A stretch of DNA of 64,000 bases from Terriglobus tenax. GTDB taxonomy: Bacteria; Acidobacteriota; Terriglobia; Terriglobales; Acidobacteriaceae. Of the stretch, positions 8,428-16,761 are shown one piece after another. The notes below the pieces were generated by a model. The model was not told the origin of the DNA and ran no database searches. It saw only the letters and a list, made by a program, of their open reading frames with translations. The DNA is taken from contig NZ_JAGSYA010000004.1 in the NCBI RefSeq assembly GCF_025685395.1, forward strand, positions 744,001 through 808,000, given 5' to 3'. The translations under genes were made by a program, and so were the position numbers. Each line of letters opens with the position of its first letter. Positions within the stretch are counted from its first letter, which is position 1.

Positions 8428-8910
8428 TTAGATCTTCCACTTATTTAGAAATTCCGTCACGGAAGAAGCATTCATCGATCGCATCGACTCAAACTCGCCC
8501 GTCTTCTGTGCGTAGAGCAACTTGCCATTCGCATCCACAACCGCCAGCGCAGGAACGCCCTTCTTCAGCGGAATCTGGTACTTGTCGGCAACATCGACAT
8601 GCTGGTCCATCCGGCCGATCCAGACATGCACCAGCACGAAGTGCTTCGCCAGCAATTCCTTATTAGGGCTCTGCTTGAAGTAAATATCCAGCACCTGGCA
8701 GTCGCCGCACCAGTCTCCGCCGAAGTCGAGGATCACGCGCTTGTGCTCGCGCTTTGCCTGGCGCAGGGCAGCGGCAATGTCCTTCCAGGGGTCAGCCTTC
8801 TCGTCGTAGATGTGGGCCTTGGTGGAAGGTGGGGCCATCTGCGCGGAGGCAAGCGCAGGAGCCGCCAGCAGCGAAAGAGCAAGAACAACAGCCGTCGTAA
8901 ATGATCGCAT
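8428..8910 (-). CDS. Periplasmic thioredoxin-fold protein (WCGDC)
   Basis: The 160-residue protein has a signal peptide (MRSFTTAVVLALSLLAAPAL, cleavage near ASA-Q) and a thioredoxin-like domain with VILDFGGDWCGDCQVLDIYF and a cis-proline motif GVPALAVVDANGKLL. The active site WCGDC fits thioredoxin-7-type proteins, which act in periplasmic thiol reduction or delivery to cytochrome assembly. An upstream in-frame ATG at 8946 would add 12 residues before the signal; the ATG at 8910 has GGAG at 8-nt spacing and is chosen. The partner is unknown. Confidence 0.85.
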   Translation of the reverse strand: MRSFTTAVVLALSLLAAPALASAQMAPPSTKAHIYDEKADPWKDIAAALRQAKREHKRVILDFGGDWCGDCQVLDIYFKQSPNKELLAKHFVLVHVWIGRMDQHVDVADKYQIPLKKGVPALAVVDANGKLLYAQKTGEFESMRSMNASSVTEFLNKWKI

Positions 8911-8976
8911 GATGTTAAATCTCCAGCAGTTAAAGATGCGCACCACCCCACAAAGTATGCAGCGGTGCGCTCCCGG

Positions 8977-10002
8977 CTAGATCTCCCAGCGCAGCAGGGT
9001 GGAAGCTACCGTGAAACCCGCTCCGACAGAGGCCAACAGGACCAGGTCGCCCTTCTTCAGACGGCCCTCTTCCATCGCCGTACCCATCGCCAGCGGAATG
9101 GTACCGGCGGTGGTGTTGCCGTAGCGGTCAATGTTGATGACAACGCGCTCTTCCGGCATCCCCAGGCGTTCTGCCGTCGACAGGATGATGCGCTTGTTGG
9201 CCTGGTGCGGAATCAGGCAGGCAAGCTCGTCGCCCTTCAGCCCGTTGCGCTCCAGCACAGTCTCGGCGGCTTCCGCCATCTTGCGGACCGCGAACTTGTA
9301 GACCGCCTGGCCATCCTGGTGCACGTAGTGCATCTTCTGGTCGATGGTTTCGTGCGTCGGAGGATGCAGGCTGCCGCCGCCGGGCATGTTGAGCGAGACT
9401 CCGCCGGAGCCATCCACCTCGTGCCAGAAATCGACCAGTCCCACCTCATCACCCTCGCAGGGCTCCAGCAGGACAGCACCGGCGCCGTCGCCGAACAGGA
9501 TGCAGGTGGTGCGGTCGGTGTAATCCATGATCGACGACATGGTATCCGCGCCGATGACCAGGACCTTCTTGTGCACTCCGCTCTCAACCAGCTTGGCGCC
9601 GACCTGTAGAGCGTAGGGGAAGCCCGAGCAGGCAGCCGAGAGGTCAAAACCCCATGCGCCTTTGGCTCCGAGCTTGTTCTGCACCAGGCAGGCCGTCGCC
9701 GGGAACATCATGTCCGGAGTGACGGTAGCGACGATGATCGCATCCACCTCTTCGGGCGAAACACCGCGGGCCGCCAGGCACTTCTTTGCCGCTTCCGTCG
9801 CCAGGTCGCTGGTCGCAACTCCCTTGTCGACGATGTGGCGCTCGCGGATGCCAGTCCGCTCCACGATCCACTGGTCGTTGGTTTCGACCATCTTTTCGAG
9901 ATCCGCATTGGTCAACAGCCGCGGGGGCACATACGTACCAACAGAACTGATCTTTGCCCGCACACTGACGCGCGGCTTCAACTCAAGAGACAAAACTGTC
10001 AC
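8977..10002 (-). CDS. fabH: 3-oxoacyl-ACP synthase III (FabH)
   Basis: Starts fatty-acid synthesis by condensing acetyl-CoA (or a branched starter) with malonyl-ACP. All three catalytic residues are visible: Cys in [10 protein letters not shown] (about residue 123), His in [11 protein letters not shown] and Asn in [13 protein letters not shown]. It ends with the family-typical [15 protein letters not shown]. Start is a GTG at 10002 with GGAAG upstream; 341 residues is slightly long (usual 315-330), so a downstream GTG at about residue 13 is possible. No other fab genes adjoin; the SRP RNA gene lies directly upstream on the same strand. Confidence 0.96.
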   Translation of the reverse strand: MTVLSLELKPRVSVRAKISSVGTYVPPRLLTNADLEKMVETNDQWIVERTGIRERHIVDKGVATSDLATEAAKKCLAARGVSPEEVDAIIVATVTPDMMFPATACLVQNKLGAKGAWGFDLSAACSGFPYALQVGAKLVESGVHKKVLVIGADTMSSIMDYTDRTTCILFGDGAGAVLLEPCEGDEVGLVDFWHEVDGSGGVSLNMPGGGSLHPPTHETIDQKMHYVHQDGQAVYKFAVRKMAEAAETVLERNGLKGDELACLIPHQANKRIILSTAERLGMPEERVVINIDRYGNTTAGTIPLAMGTAMEEGRLKKGDLVLLASVGAGFTVASTLLRWEI

Positions 10003-10075
10003 CTCACACTTCCATTAGGAAGGATATCAACGGATGAATTGTAGAGTGGGGAGCGCGGCAAAGAGTGTTTGAAGA

Positions 10076-10172
10076 GTACCGGGGAGCCTACTGCGCACAT
10101 ACTGGCCCGTTACCGTTGCTTCCTTCCGGACCTGGCGGGGTTGGCGGGATTATGTCGCGTAGGTCCCGGCAC
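10076..10172 (-). ncRNA. ffs: Signal recognition particle RNA, small bacterial type (4.5S-like)
   Basis: On the minus strand the domain IV core AGGTCCGGAAGGAAGCAACG carries the conserved GGAAG / AGCA loops that bind Ffh. The ends pair (GTGCCGGG with CCCCGGTAC, then CCTAC with GTAGG), giving a single long hairpin of about 97 nt without an Alu domain. The RNA works with Ffh and FtsY (whose gene is at 17818) in co-translational membrane targeting. Ends were set from the closing helix and may be off by a few bases. Confidence 0.92.
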
Positions 10173-10216
10173 TTGCTTAGTCTATCAGCGATTGTCGAAG
10201 CATGCTTTTCAAGCCG

Positions 10217-10244
10217 CTGAAAATAGTGGAAATCGCGGTAGAAT
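10217..10244 (+). promoter_or_regulatory. Possible promoter for rimO, leaderless type
   Basis: TAGAAT at 10239-10244 is a good -10 element ending 6 nt before the GTG of rimO; CTGAAA at 10217-10222 is a moderate -35 at 16-nt spacing. If used, transcription would start at or beside the start codon. There is no clear ribosome site before the GTG. Confidence 0.4.
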
Positions 10245-10250
10245 ACATAG

Positions 10251-11807
10251 GTGTCTACCCTTGTAAAATCTGGCGATTCCGCTGCTGTGAGCACCCCGGC
10301 AGACGACGTCGCAACGCAAAAAACCCGCATCGGATTCGTCTCTCTCGGCTGCCCCAAGAACCTCGTTGACTCCGAGGTGATGATGGGCCTTCTTCACCAC
10401 GCAGGCGCGGAGCTGACGCCGCACGCCGAAGATGCCGACATCATCGTTGTGAACACCTGCAGCTTCATCGACTCGGCCAAGCAGGAGTCCGTCAACGCCA
10501 TCCTGGAGATGGCGCAGCACAAAACCACCGGCCGCGCGCAGAAGCTGATCGTCGCCGGTTGCCTGGTGGAACGCTACCGCGACGAGATCCGGAAGAACAT
10601 CCCCGAAGTCGATGCCGTCATCGGTACCGGCGAGCTGGACGCCGTTCTGGCCGCGGCCGGCATGGCTCCCACGCAGGCCGCGAACTCGCCCTTCACCATC
10701 CTGAACGCCTCACCCGCAACCTCCGAGGCAGAACTGATTGACCGCGCTCCGTCGGCCGTCAAAAAGCATTCGCGTCCCGAAGGCGACCTGCGCGAAGAGC
10801 AGGGCCGCTTCAGCCGCGCCGCATGGGAAGGCGCCTCGGCTTCTCTGCCCGAGTATCTCTACTCGGACGAGACGCCGCGCATCCTGACGACGCCCAAGGC
10901 CTCGGCCTACATCAAGATTGCCGAAGGCTGCGATCATCCCTGCACCTTCTGCATCATCCCGCAGCTTCGCGGCAAGTTCCGCTCGCGCCGCATGTCGTCC
11001 ATCGTTGCCGAGGCGGAGTCGCTGGTGAAGCAGGGCGTGCGCGAGATCACGCTCATCGGCCAGGACACCACCTGCTACGGCGAAGACCTGGGCCTGAAGG
11101 ATGGCCTCGCCGACCTGCTGGATGCGCTCGCGCAGGTGCCCGGCGTCAAGTGGCTGCGCTTCCTCTACGCCTACCCCAACAAGGTGACTCCGAAGCTGCT
11201 GGAGACCATTGCGAAGCATGACAACATCTCCAAGTACCTCGACGTTCCGCTGCAGCACGCCGCTCCCTCGGCGCTGAAGCGCATGAAGCGTGGCGGATCA
11301 GGCGAGATCTTCCTGAAGATGATCGAACGCGCACGTGCCATCGTCCCCGGCATCGTACTGCGCACCAGCTTCATCGTCGGCTTCCCCGGCGAGACCGAGG
11401 CCGAGTTCGAGGAACTGGTCCAGTTCATCCAGAGGGCACAGATCGACTGGCTGGGTGTCTTCTCCTACTCGGACGAAGAAGGCGCCAAAGCCTTCGACCT
11501 GGGCGAGAAGGTGCCATCGCGCACCATCGAAGCCCGCCGCCGCAAGCTGATGAAGACGCAGCAGAAGATCAGCACCAAGGCAAAGAAAGCCTGGGTCGGT
11601 CGCGAGGTTGAGATTCTGGTGGAAGGCGAGAACGAAGAGACGCCACTGCTGTGGGACGCGCGCACCATGCTGCATGCACCGGAGATCGACGGCAAGGTAC
11701 TGATCAACGACTTCGGACCGCACGAGACGCTGGTTCCCGGCACCTTCTATCGCGCGGAGATTACCGAGTCGCACGACTACGACGTGGTGGCGCAGATCAT
11801 CGAGTAA
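10251..11807 (+). CDS. rimO: Ribosomal protein S12 methylthiotransferase RimO
   Basis: A radical-SAM enzyme with two Fe-S clusters that adds a methylthio group to an Asp of ribosomal protein S12. The UPF0004 domain holds the first-cluster cysteines (SLGCPKN, VNTCSF, VAGCLVE); the radical-SAM motif is AEGCDHPCTFCIIPQLRGKF near residue 227; a TRAM domain ends the protein. At 518 residues it is longer than usual (about 440), mainly through a short N-terminal extension and about 40 extra residues between the first two domains (residues 145-210). Start is GTG with no ribosome site. A terminator follows. Confidence 0.95.
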   Translation: MSTLVKSGDSAAVSTPADDVATQKTRIGFVSLGCPKNLVDSEVMMGLLHHAGAELTPHAEDADIIVVNTCSFIDSAKQESVNAILEMAQHKTTGRAQKLIVAGCLVERYRDEIRKNIPEVDAVIGTGELDAVLAAAGMAPTQAANSPFTILNASPATSEAELIDRAPSAVKKHSRPEGDLREEQGRFSRAAWEGASASLPEYLYSDETPRILTTPKASAYIKIAEGCDHPCTFCIIPQLRGKFRSRRMSSIVAEAESLVKQGVREITLIGQDTTCYGEDLGLKDGLADLLDALAQVPGVKWLRFLYAYPNKVTPKLLETIAKHDNISKYLDVPLQHAAPSALKRMKRGGSGEIFLKMIERARAIVPGIVLRTSFIVGFPGETEAEFEELVQFIQRAQIDWLGVFSYSDEEGAKAFDLGEKVPSRTIEARRRKLMKTQQKISTKAKKAWVGREVEILVEGENEETPLLWDARTMLHAPEIDGKVLINDFGPHETLVPGTFYRAEITESHDYDVVAQIIE

Positions 11808-11830
11808 CCCAGCGCATTTCAGACAAAAGG

Positions 11831-11860
11831 AAAAGGCCCCGCGATGGGGGCCTTTTCTTT
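11831..11860. terminator. Bidirectional terminator between rimO and the convergent small gene
   Basis: AAAAGGCCCC and GGGGCCTTTT flank a 5- to 6-nt loop, with T-rich sequence on the right and A-rich on the left. It can end both rimO (+) and the minus-strand gene at 11881. Confidence 0.85.
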
Positions 11861-11880
11861 TGCTGCTTCCTTGCCTTGGC

Positions 11881-12222
11881 TTAGAAACCGCCGTTCGCCT
11901 TTGCCTTATCAAGAGCCTTGTTGTATCCGGCGGTGAAGGCGGAGCGATAGGAATCACGCTTGTCCTTCTTCACGCTGGAAGGCGGGTTCTTGTACAGGTG
12001 CGACTCGGTGGCGTCGATCTTGCGCTTGGCCAGCGTGTCCAGCTTGGCCGCTTCCATACCGTCCTTGTAGGCCTGCTCCTGTTCGGGAGTGCCCACAAAC
12101 GGACCGTTGTACTGAGCGGTGTTATCGGAGGACTGATTCTGCTGGGCCAGCGTCATAACCGGGGAGCTGGCAAGGAGGGTCGCTGCAACGAGCGACATAA
12201 CAAAACGATTTGTGTTCTTCAT
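11881..12222 (-). CDS. Small secreted protein of unknown function, 113 residues
   Basis: Begins with a signal peptide MKNTNRFVMSLVAATLLASS and likely cleavage at TLA-QQ. The mature part is polar and Lys/Ala/Asn-rich (EQEQAYKDGMEAAKLDTLAK, DSYRSAFTAGYNKALDKAKA) and looks helical. No cysteine and no catalytic motif. I do not recognise a family. Upstream lies a 209-bp divergent region shared with yacG that carries short direct repeats. Confidence 0.65.
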   Translation of the reverse strand: MKNTNRFVMSLVAATLLASSPVMTLAQQNQSSDNTAQYNGPFVGTPEQEQAYKDGMEAAKLDTLAKRKIDATESHLYKNPPSSVKKDKRDSYRSAFTAGYNKALDKAKANGGF

Positions 12223-12255
12223 CGGGTGCTACCTTTCTGTTTCCAACAACTACGT

Positions 12256-12286
12256 ACTGCACACTGCGGTACTGCACAACTGCACA
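12256..12286. promoter_or_regulatory. Three ACTGCACA direct repeats upstream of the small secreted-protein gene
   Basis: ACTGCACA occurs at 12256, 12271 and 12279, 34-64 bp upstream of the minus-strand ATG at 12222. A GGCGT...ACGCC inverted repeat follows at 12300-12317. They may be protein-binding sites; nothing else in the sequence proves it. Confidence 0.35.
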
Positions 12287-12431
12287 CTTCTTTACTTCCG
12301 GCGTGAAATCTTACGCCCGGTGATGAGACGTTGCCAAGTATCCCGGCGTTGCTATTTTTCTGGGGTTTTTGCGGGTTTTTCACGATCCACCACCGAAAAG
12401 CGCAAACGGTGTAAGTTGGAAAAGGAAACCG

Positions 12432-12650
12432 ATGGCTTCGAACAAGGCTTTACGCTGCCCAACCTGCCGCACTTTGGTGCTTGAAAAGACCGAGGACTTC
12501 CCTTTTTGCAGCGACCGCTGCCGCCGGATTGACCTCGGCAAATGGGCCTCGGGCGATTACAAAATTTCCTCTCCTATCCTGGATCCTGAAGTATTAGAAG
12601 GACTTGCGGAGCATAACCGGCGTCCGCAGCAGGATAACGATGACGATTAG
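12432..12650 (+). CDS. yacG: YacG-family zinc protein (DNA gyrase inhibitor type)
   Basis: A 72-residue protein with one zinc site formed by LRCPTCRTL and FPFCSDRCRRIDLGKWASG, the YacG signature. In E. coli YacG binds the GyrB C-terminus and inhibits gyrase; the acidic C-terminus is also common. The ATG at 12432 follows AAAGGAA; an upstream start at 12369 gives 21 non-conserved residues and is rejected. The 3' end overlaps pgpA by 11 bp, so the two are translationally coupled. Confidence 0.88.
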   Translation: MASNKALRCPTCRTLVLEKTEDFPFCSDRCRRIDLGKWASGDYKISSPILDPEVLEGLAEHNRRPQQDNDDD

Positions 12651-13149
12651 CTCCGCCGCCAAACCGCACAGGACCACCTGGGCCTGGGTAATCGGCACCT
12701 TCTTCGGATCCGGCCTTCTGAAGCCCGGCCCTGGTACCTACGGCTCCATCGCAGCCGTTCTGATCTGGCGCCTGCTTGCCTATGGCCTGGACCTTGGCCG
12801 GCCCGCTCTCAGCTTTCTGACGCTGGGACTGGCCATCCTCGCCACCGTCGTCGGCATTCCGGCGGCCACCCGCGTGGCCCGTGAGAGCGGCAAAAAAGAC
12901 CCCCAGATCGTCGTCGTCGACGAGGCTGCCGGCGTCTGGGTGGCCCTGCTGTTCGCCGCCCCCGTGTGGAAGCACTACGTGCTGGCGCTGGTGCTCTTTC
13001 GCATCTTCGACATCCTGAAGCCCCCGCCGGTGCGCCAGTTGGAACGCCTGCCAGAAGGCGCAGGCATCATGTGCGACGACCTGATGGCCGGTGTCTATGC
13101 CCTGATCTGCTTCGTGGTGATCGCTCACTTCGCATTTCCCAATTTTTGA
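12640..13149 (+). CDS. pgpA: Phosphatidylglycerophosphatase A
   Basis: Removes phosphate from phosphatidylglycerol-phosphate at the inner membrane, giving phosphatidylglycerol. The 169-residue protein has the family motifs GTFFGSGLLKPGPGTYGS, IVVVDEAAGVWVALL, FRIFDILKPPPV and CDDLMAGVYA, with the catalytic acidic residues in DEAAG and DD, and hydrophobic spans between. The start ATG lies inside the yacG 3' end. Confidence 0.93.
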   Translation: MTISSAAKPHRTTWAWVIGTFFGSGLLKPGPGTYGSIAAVLIWRLLAYGLDLGRPALSFLTLGLAILATVVGIPAATRVARESGKKDPQIVVVDEAAGVWVALLFAAPVWKHYVLALVLFRIFDILKPPPVRQLERLPEGAGIMCDDLMAGVYALICFVVIAHFAFPNF

Positions 13150-13211
13150 CCGCACGCATGCCTCTCCGCAGAAATCAGGCGCGAAGCTGCTGGCTGCGTT
13201 AGGCTTAAGCC

Positions 13212-14267
13212 ATGGCCGCTGCCTTTCGTTTTGGCTCCAACCTAGAAGACCCGCGTCTTGATTCCGTAACGCCGCTGGCGGCGCTGCCCCATGGTGAGTT
13301 TGAGGTACACGGCAGTGGGCTGGGCGTGCATGAGGGCGACCTGCCGACGGTGATGATCGGCGATGTTCCGGCGCGGCTGGCTCTTTCACGTGAATCGCGG
13401 ATCTCGGTCCGCGTCCCGGAAGGCACCATCACCGGGGACCTGGTCGTGCGGTCACACGGAAGCTCCAGCAACCCCCTGCCTGTACGCGTCGCTGTTCCCA
13501 TGACGGACAACCTGCATCCGGTGGCCAACCCTGCCGTCGATGCCGAAGGCAACGTCTACGCCACGCTCTCCGGCCAGCGCAATCAACAGACCCCTGTCTC
13601 CATCTTCCGCATCGACCGCGACTTCCAGGTACGGCCCTTTGTCCGCGACCTGATGAACGCCACCGGCCTGGCTTTCGGCAAGGACGGCTACCTGTATTCC
13701 AGCTCGCGCGCCGAAGGCATCGTCTACCGCATCTCTCCCGCCGGCGCGATGACCATCTACGCCGAGGGCATGGGCGTGGCCACCGGCATCGCCTTTGATG
13801 AGGACGGGAACCTGTTCGTCGGCGACCGCAGCGGCACCATCTTCAAGATTGATCGCGAACGTCAGATCTTCGTTTATGCCACGCTGGAACCAAGCGTCGC
13901 CGCGTATCACCTGACCTTCGACGACCACGGCACGCTGTTTGTCACCGGCCCCACAACCTCCAGCCGCGACCACGTCTACGCGATCAACCGGCACGGTGAG
14001 GTGGAGACCTTCTACACCGGCCTGGGACGCCCACAGGGCTCGGCTTTTGATACGGATGGCAATCTGTACGTGGCGGCATCGCTGAACGGTCAGCGTGGCA
14101 TCGTGAGGATCACGCCCCGGCGCGAAGCATCGCTGGTGGTCTCCGGCAGCTCGATTGTGGGCTTCTGCTTCCTGGAAGACGGTTGCGCCGCCATTGCCAC
14201 CAACAATGCGCTGTACCACGTGGAACTTGGCATAGAAGGACGGTTGGTCGCATCTACGAATTCATGA
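13212..14267 (+). CDS. TIG domain plus SMP-30/NHL-type beta-propeller protein
   Basis: Of 351 residues, about 15-105 resemble an IPT/TIG immunoglobulin-like domain (FEVHGSGLGVHEGDLPTVMI, then ISVRVPEGTITGDLVV). Residues 110-350 are repeated blades such as ATGLAFGKDGYLYSS, ATGIAFDEDGNLFVGD and QGSAFDTDGNLYVAAS, the pattern of SMP-30/gluconolactonase and NHL propellers. There is no signal peptide, so the protein seems cytosolic. Its stop overlaps the ATG of cinA (ATGA), implying co-translation. Whether it hydrolyses a lactone is not shown. Confidence 0.75.
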   Translation: MAAAFRFGSNLEDPRLDSVTPLAALPHGEFEVHGSGLGVHEGDLPTVMIGDVPARLALSRESRISVRVPEGTITGDLVVRSHGSSSNPLPVRVAVPMTDNLHPVANPAVDAEGNVYATLSGQRNQQTPVSIFRIDRDFQVRPFVRDLMNATGLAFGKDGYLYSSSRAEGIVYRISPAGAMTIYAEGMGVATGIAFDEDGNLFVGDRSGTIFKIDRERQIFVYATLEPSVAAYHLTFDDHGTLFVTGPTTSSRDHVYAINRHGEVETFYTGLGRPQGSAFDTDGNLYVAASLNGQRGIVRITPRREASLVVSGSSIVGFCFLEDGCAAIATNNALYHVELGIEGRLVASTNS

Positions 14268-15508
14268 ACGCTGAGATCATCGCGATCGGCTCAGAGATGC
14301 TGACGCCGCACCGCCAGGACACCAACTCGCTCTACCTGACGGACCGGCTGAACTCGCTGGGCGTTACGGTCGACTTCAAAACCATCGTCGGCGATAACTT
14401 TGCCCACCTGACGGGAGCCATCGATACAGCCCTGTCCCGCGTGGATATCGTCATCCTCTCCGGCGGCCTGGGACCGACCGAAGACGACCTGACCCGCGAG
14501 GCTGTCGCGAGTGTGCTGAAGCTGAACCTCAAGCGCAGCAACGAGCTACTGGCCGGCCTGCATGCACGCTTTGCGAAGCGCAATATGACCATGTCGCCAA
14601 ACAACGCCAAGCAGGCGGACGTGATTGACGGCGCGGTGGTTCTGCCCAACGCACATGGTTCCGCCGCCGGGCAGTTTCTGGACACGGTCTACGGCGATCA
14701 TCGCAAGCTCATCGTCCTGCTGCCCGGGCCTCCAAAAGAACTGAAACCGCTCTACGACACCGAGGTACGGCCGCGCCTGCACGCCATTCTGCCGCCGCGC
14801 TTCATCGCCAAGCGCATGCTGCGCATCGCCCTGGTGCCGGAGTCGACCGTCGACGCCCGCACGGCGCCTATCTACAAGACCTACGAGGATGTGGAAACGA
14901 CCATCCTCGCCCACAACGGAGAGATCCAGCTGCACTTCCAGTGCGCCAACAGCTCCATGGAGCAGGCACAGGCACGCGTCAACGAAGTGGCCAGCCGCTG
15001 CGAGCAGGAGATGGCCGACGACGTCTTCTCCGCGCATGGCGAATCGCTGGAAGAGGTCGTGCAGCTTCTGCTGCAACTGAAGGGCGTACGCCTGGCCACG
15101 GCCGAAAGCTGCACAGGGGGATGGCTGGCCCAGCGGATCACCTCACTGCCAAACTCCTCACGCAGCTTTGTGGGCGGAGCGGTGGCTTACTCCGATGACT
15201 TGAAATCGACCTTTGCGGAGGTCCCACCGCTTCTGATCCGGCAGTATGGCGCGGTCAGTGAGCAGGTGGCGCGCGCGCTCGCTGAAGGTATCCGCCGTAA
15301 AACAGGCGCTGACCTCGCCATCGGCATCACCGGCATCGCTGGCCCCGGCGGCGGAACCGAAGAAAAGCCTGTCGGCCTGGTCTACGTGGCACTGGCCGAT
15401 GCCCAGGGCACCGCCGTCAAGAAGCTGAGCCTGAGCGGCGACCGGGAACGCATCCGCTGGTGGACCACCCAGCACGCGCTGGATATGCTGCGCAGAAAAC
15501 TGATGTAG
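14264..15508 (+). CDS. cinA: CinA / nicotinamide-nucleotide amidohydrolase, two-domain
   Basis: A 414-residue protein with an N-terminal MoaB/MogA-like domain (MNAEIIAIGSEMLTPHRQDT, ILSGGLGPTEDDLTREAV), in CinA an ADP-ribose pyrophosphatase-type site, and a C-terminal PncC amidase domain (RLATAESCTGGWLAQRIT, IGITGIAGPGGGTEEKPVG) that deamidates nicotinamide mononucleotide for NAD salvage. The start is the ATG overlapping the upstream stop; a longer frame reaching back to 14183 lies inside the upstream gene. Confidence 0.93.
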   Translation: MNAEIIAIGSEMLTPHRQDTNSLYLTDRLNSLGVTVDFKTIVGDNFAHLTGAIDTALSRVDIVILSGGLGPTEDDLTREAVASVLKLNLKRSNELLAGLHARFAKRNMTMSPNNAKQADVIDGAVVLPNAHGSAAGQFLDTVYGDHRKLIVLLPGPPKELKPLYDTEVRPRLHAILPPRFIAKRMLRIALVPESTVDARTAPIYKTYEDVETTILAHNGEIQLHFQCANSSMEQAQARVNEVASRCEQEMADDVFSAHGESLEEVVQLLLQLKGVRLATAESCTGGWLAQRITSLPNSSRSFVGGAVAYSDDLKSTFAEVPPLLIRQYGAVSEQVARALAEGIRRKTGADLAIGITGIAGPGGGTEEKPVGLVYVALADAQGTAVKKLSLSGDRERIRWWTTQHALDMLRRKLM

Positions 15509-16095
15509 TGGCCAATAGGTTTACAGACCGACTCGCTTACCATCGCTCCCAGGAAAACATTGGCGGCAAAGGCGAGGACGACTACTTTCTCGACATTCTC
15601 TCGAGCATCGAGAAATACGGCCTTTCGATCACACATGTTTTTTCAAACGAAGACGATGCATTTCTGGACTTCAGCTACTCAATCGGCCTGTACGACACCT
15701 ACGGCCAGCCCGAGATCATCGTCTCCGGTTTCCCTATGGATCTCGCACAGTTCGTGATCAATGAGCTCGGTAGACGTTACGAAGACGGCTTTATTCCTCA
15801 GCAGAACACGCGCTATCAGGATTTTCTCGGCGGCGGCATGGATGTTGTCTTTCGGCTGATGAGTCCGACGTTTATCGAGCGGATGATGCTCTCTTCCATG
15901 TGGTTCTATGATGAGGAGATCGCGTTCCCTGCTTATCAGTGCATCTGCCCGGATCTGAACAATGTCTTTCCCTGGGAAGATGGTTTCGACGAGTCATGGC
16001 GCAAACGGCAGGCCCTCCTGTTTGAAGGCGCACCGATCACCGCTGTCGAGCAAGAAATTCTCGACGACTTCGATCGCAGCCGCGGCGTCCAGTAA
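15508..16095 (+). CDS. DUF4262-like protein
   Basis: The 195-residue protein contains SIEKYGLSITHVFSNEDD, FSYSIGLYDTYGQPEIIVSG and AQFVINELGRRYEDGF, matching DUF4262, a family of small cytosolic proteins with no assigned activity. The only start that avoids the cinA 3' end is a GTG at 15508 that shares one base with the cinA stop (TAGTG), an arrangement usual in coupled genes. The base composition is slightly lower in GC than its neighbours. Confidence 0.7.
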   Translation: MANRFTDRLAYHRSQENIGGKGEDDYFLDILSSIEKYGLSITHVFSNEDDAFLDFSYSIGLYDTYGQPEIIVSGFPMDLAQFVINELGRRYEDGFIPQQNTRYQDFLGGGMDVVFRLMSPTFIERMMLSSMWFYDEEIAFPAYQCICPDLNNVFPWEDGFDESWRKRQALLFEGAPITAVEQEILDDFDRSRGVQ

Positions 16096-16128
16096 TCAAA
16101 CGAGATTGCTACACTTGCATCTGACGCA

Positions 16129-16761
16129 ATGAACCCCTGGCTGCTTACGCTCGTCCTTGCCTACCTTCTGGGATCCATTCCCTTTGGCTATATCCTTGTC
16201 CGCCTGTTCCTCAAGCAGGACATCCGCGCCACCGGCAGCGGCAACACCGGAGCTACCAACGTGGCCCGCAGCGGCAAAAAAGGCCTGGCCATCGCCACGC
16301 TTCTGCTGGACCTGCTGAAAGGCGTCGCCGCCGTTCTGATTGCGCGTTACATCGCCGGCGCGCACGGCCTGAGTGCCGAGGACATGGCAGCGGCAGCCGC
16401 GGCCATGGCCATCATCGGCCACATCTTCCCCGTCTGGCTTGGCTTCCGCGGAGGCAAAGGGGTGGCCACCGGTCTCGGTGTCTTCCTTGCCATCTCGCCG
16501 CTTGCGACGCTCTGCTGCCTCGCCATCTTCATCGTGGTCTTTGCCCTTTGGAAGTATGTCTCGATGGCCAGCATCCTGGCGGCAGCGGCCTTCCCGGTAG
16601 CCGCCTTCCTGATCTCGCACGGCAATGTCAGCGCCATCGTTGCGGCCAGCTACGTGGTCATCCCCGCCATCATCATCTTCAAGCACCACTCCAATATTCA
16701 GCGCCTGCTGCAGGGCAAGGAGAACCGCTTCGGCTCCAAGAAGAAGGCGGCACAGGCATGA
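16129..16761 (+). CDS. plsY: Acyl-phosphate:glycerol-3-phosphate acyltransferase PlsY
   Basis: First acylation of phospholipid synthesis, using acyl-phosphate made by PlsX. The 210-residue polytopic protein shows the three PlsY motifs: YLLGSIPFGYILVRLF, RATGSGNTGATNVARSGKKG and GHIFPVWLGFRGGKGVATGL, with about five membrane spans. Its stop overlaps the ATG of gpsA, whose product makes the glycerol-3-phosphate substrate. Confidence 0.96.
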   Translation: MNPWLLTLVLAYLLGSIPFGYILVRLFLKQDIRATGSGNTGATNVARSGKKGLAIATLLLDLLKGVAAVLIARYIAGAHGLSAEDMAAAAAAMAIIGHIFPVWLGFRGGKGVATGLGVFLAISPLATLCCLAIFIVVFALWKYVSMASILAAAAFPVAAFLISHGNVSAIVAASYVVIPAIIIFKHHSNIQRLLQGKENRFGSKKKAAQA

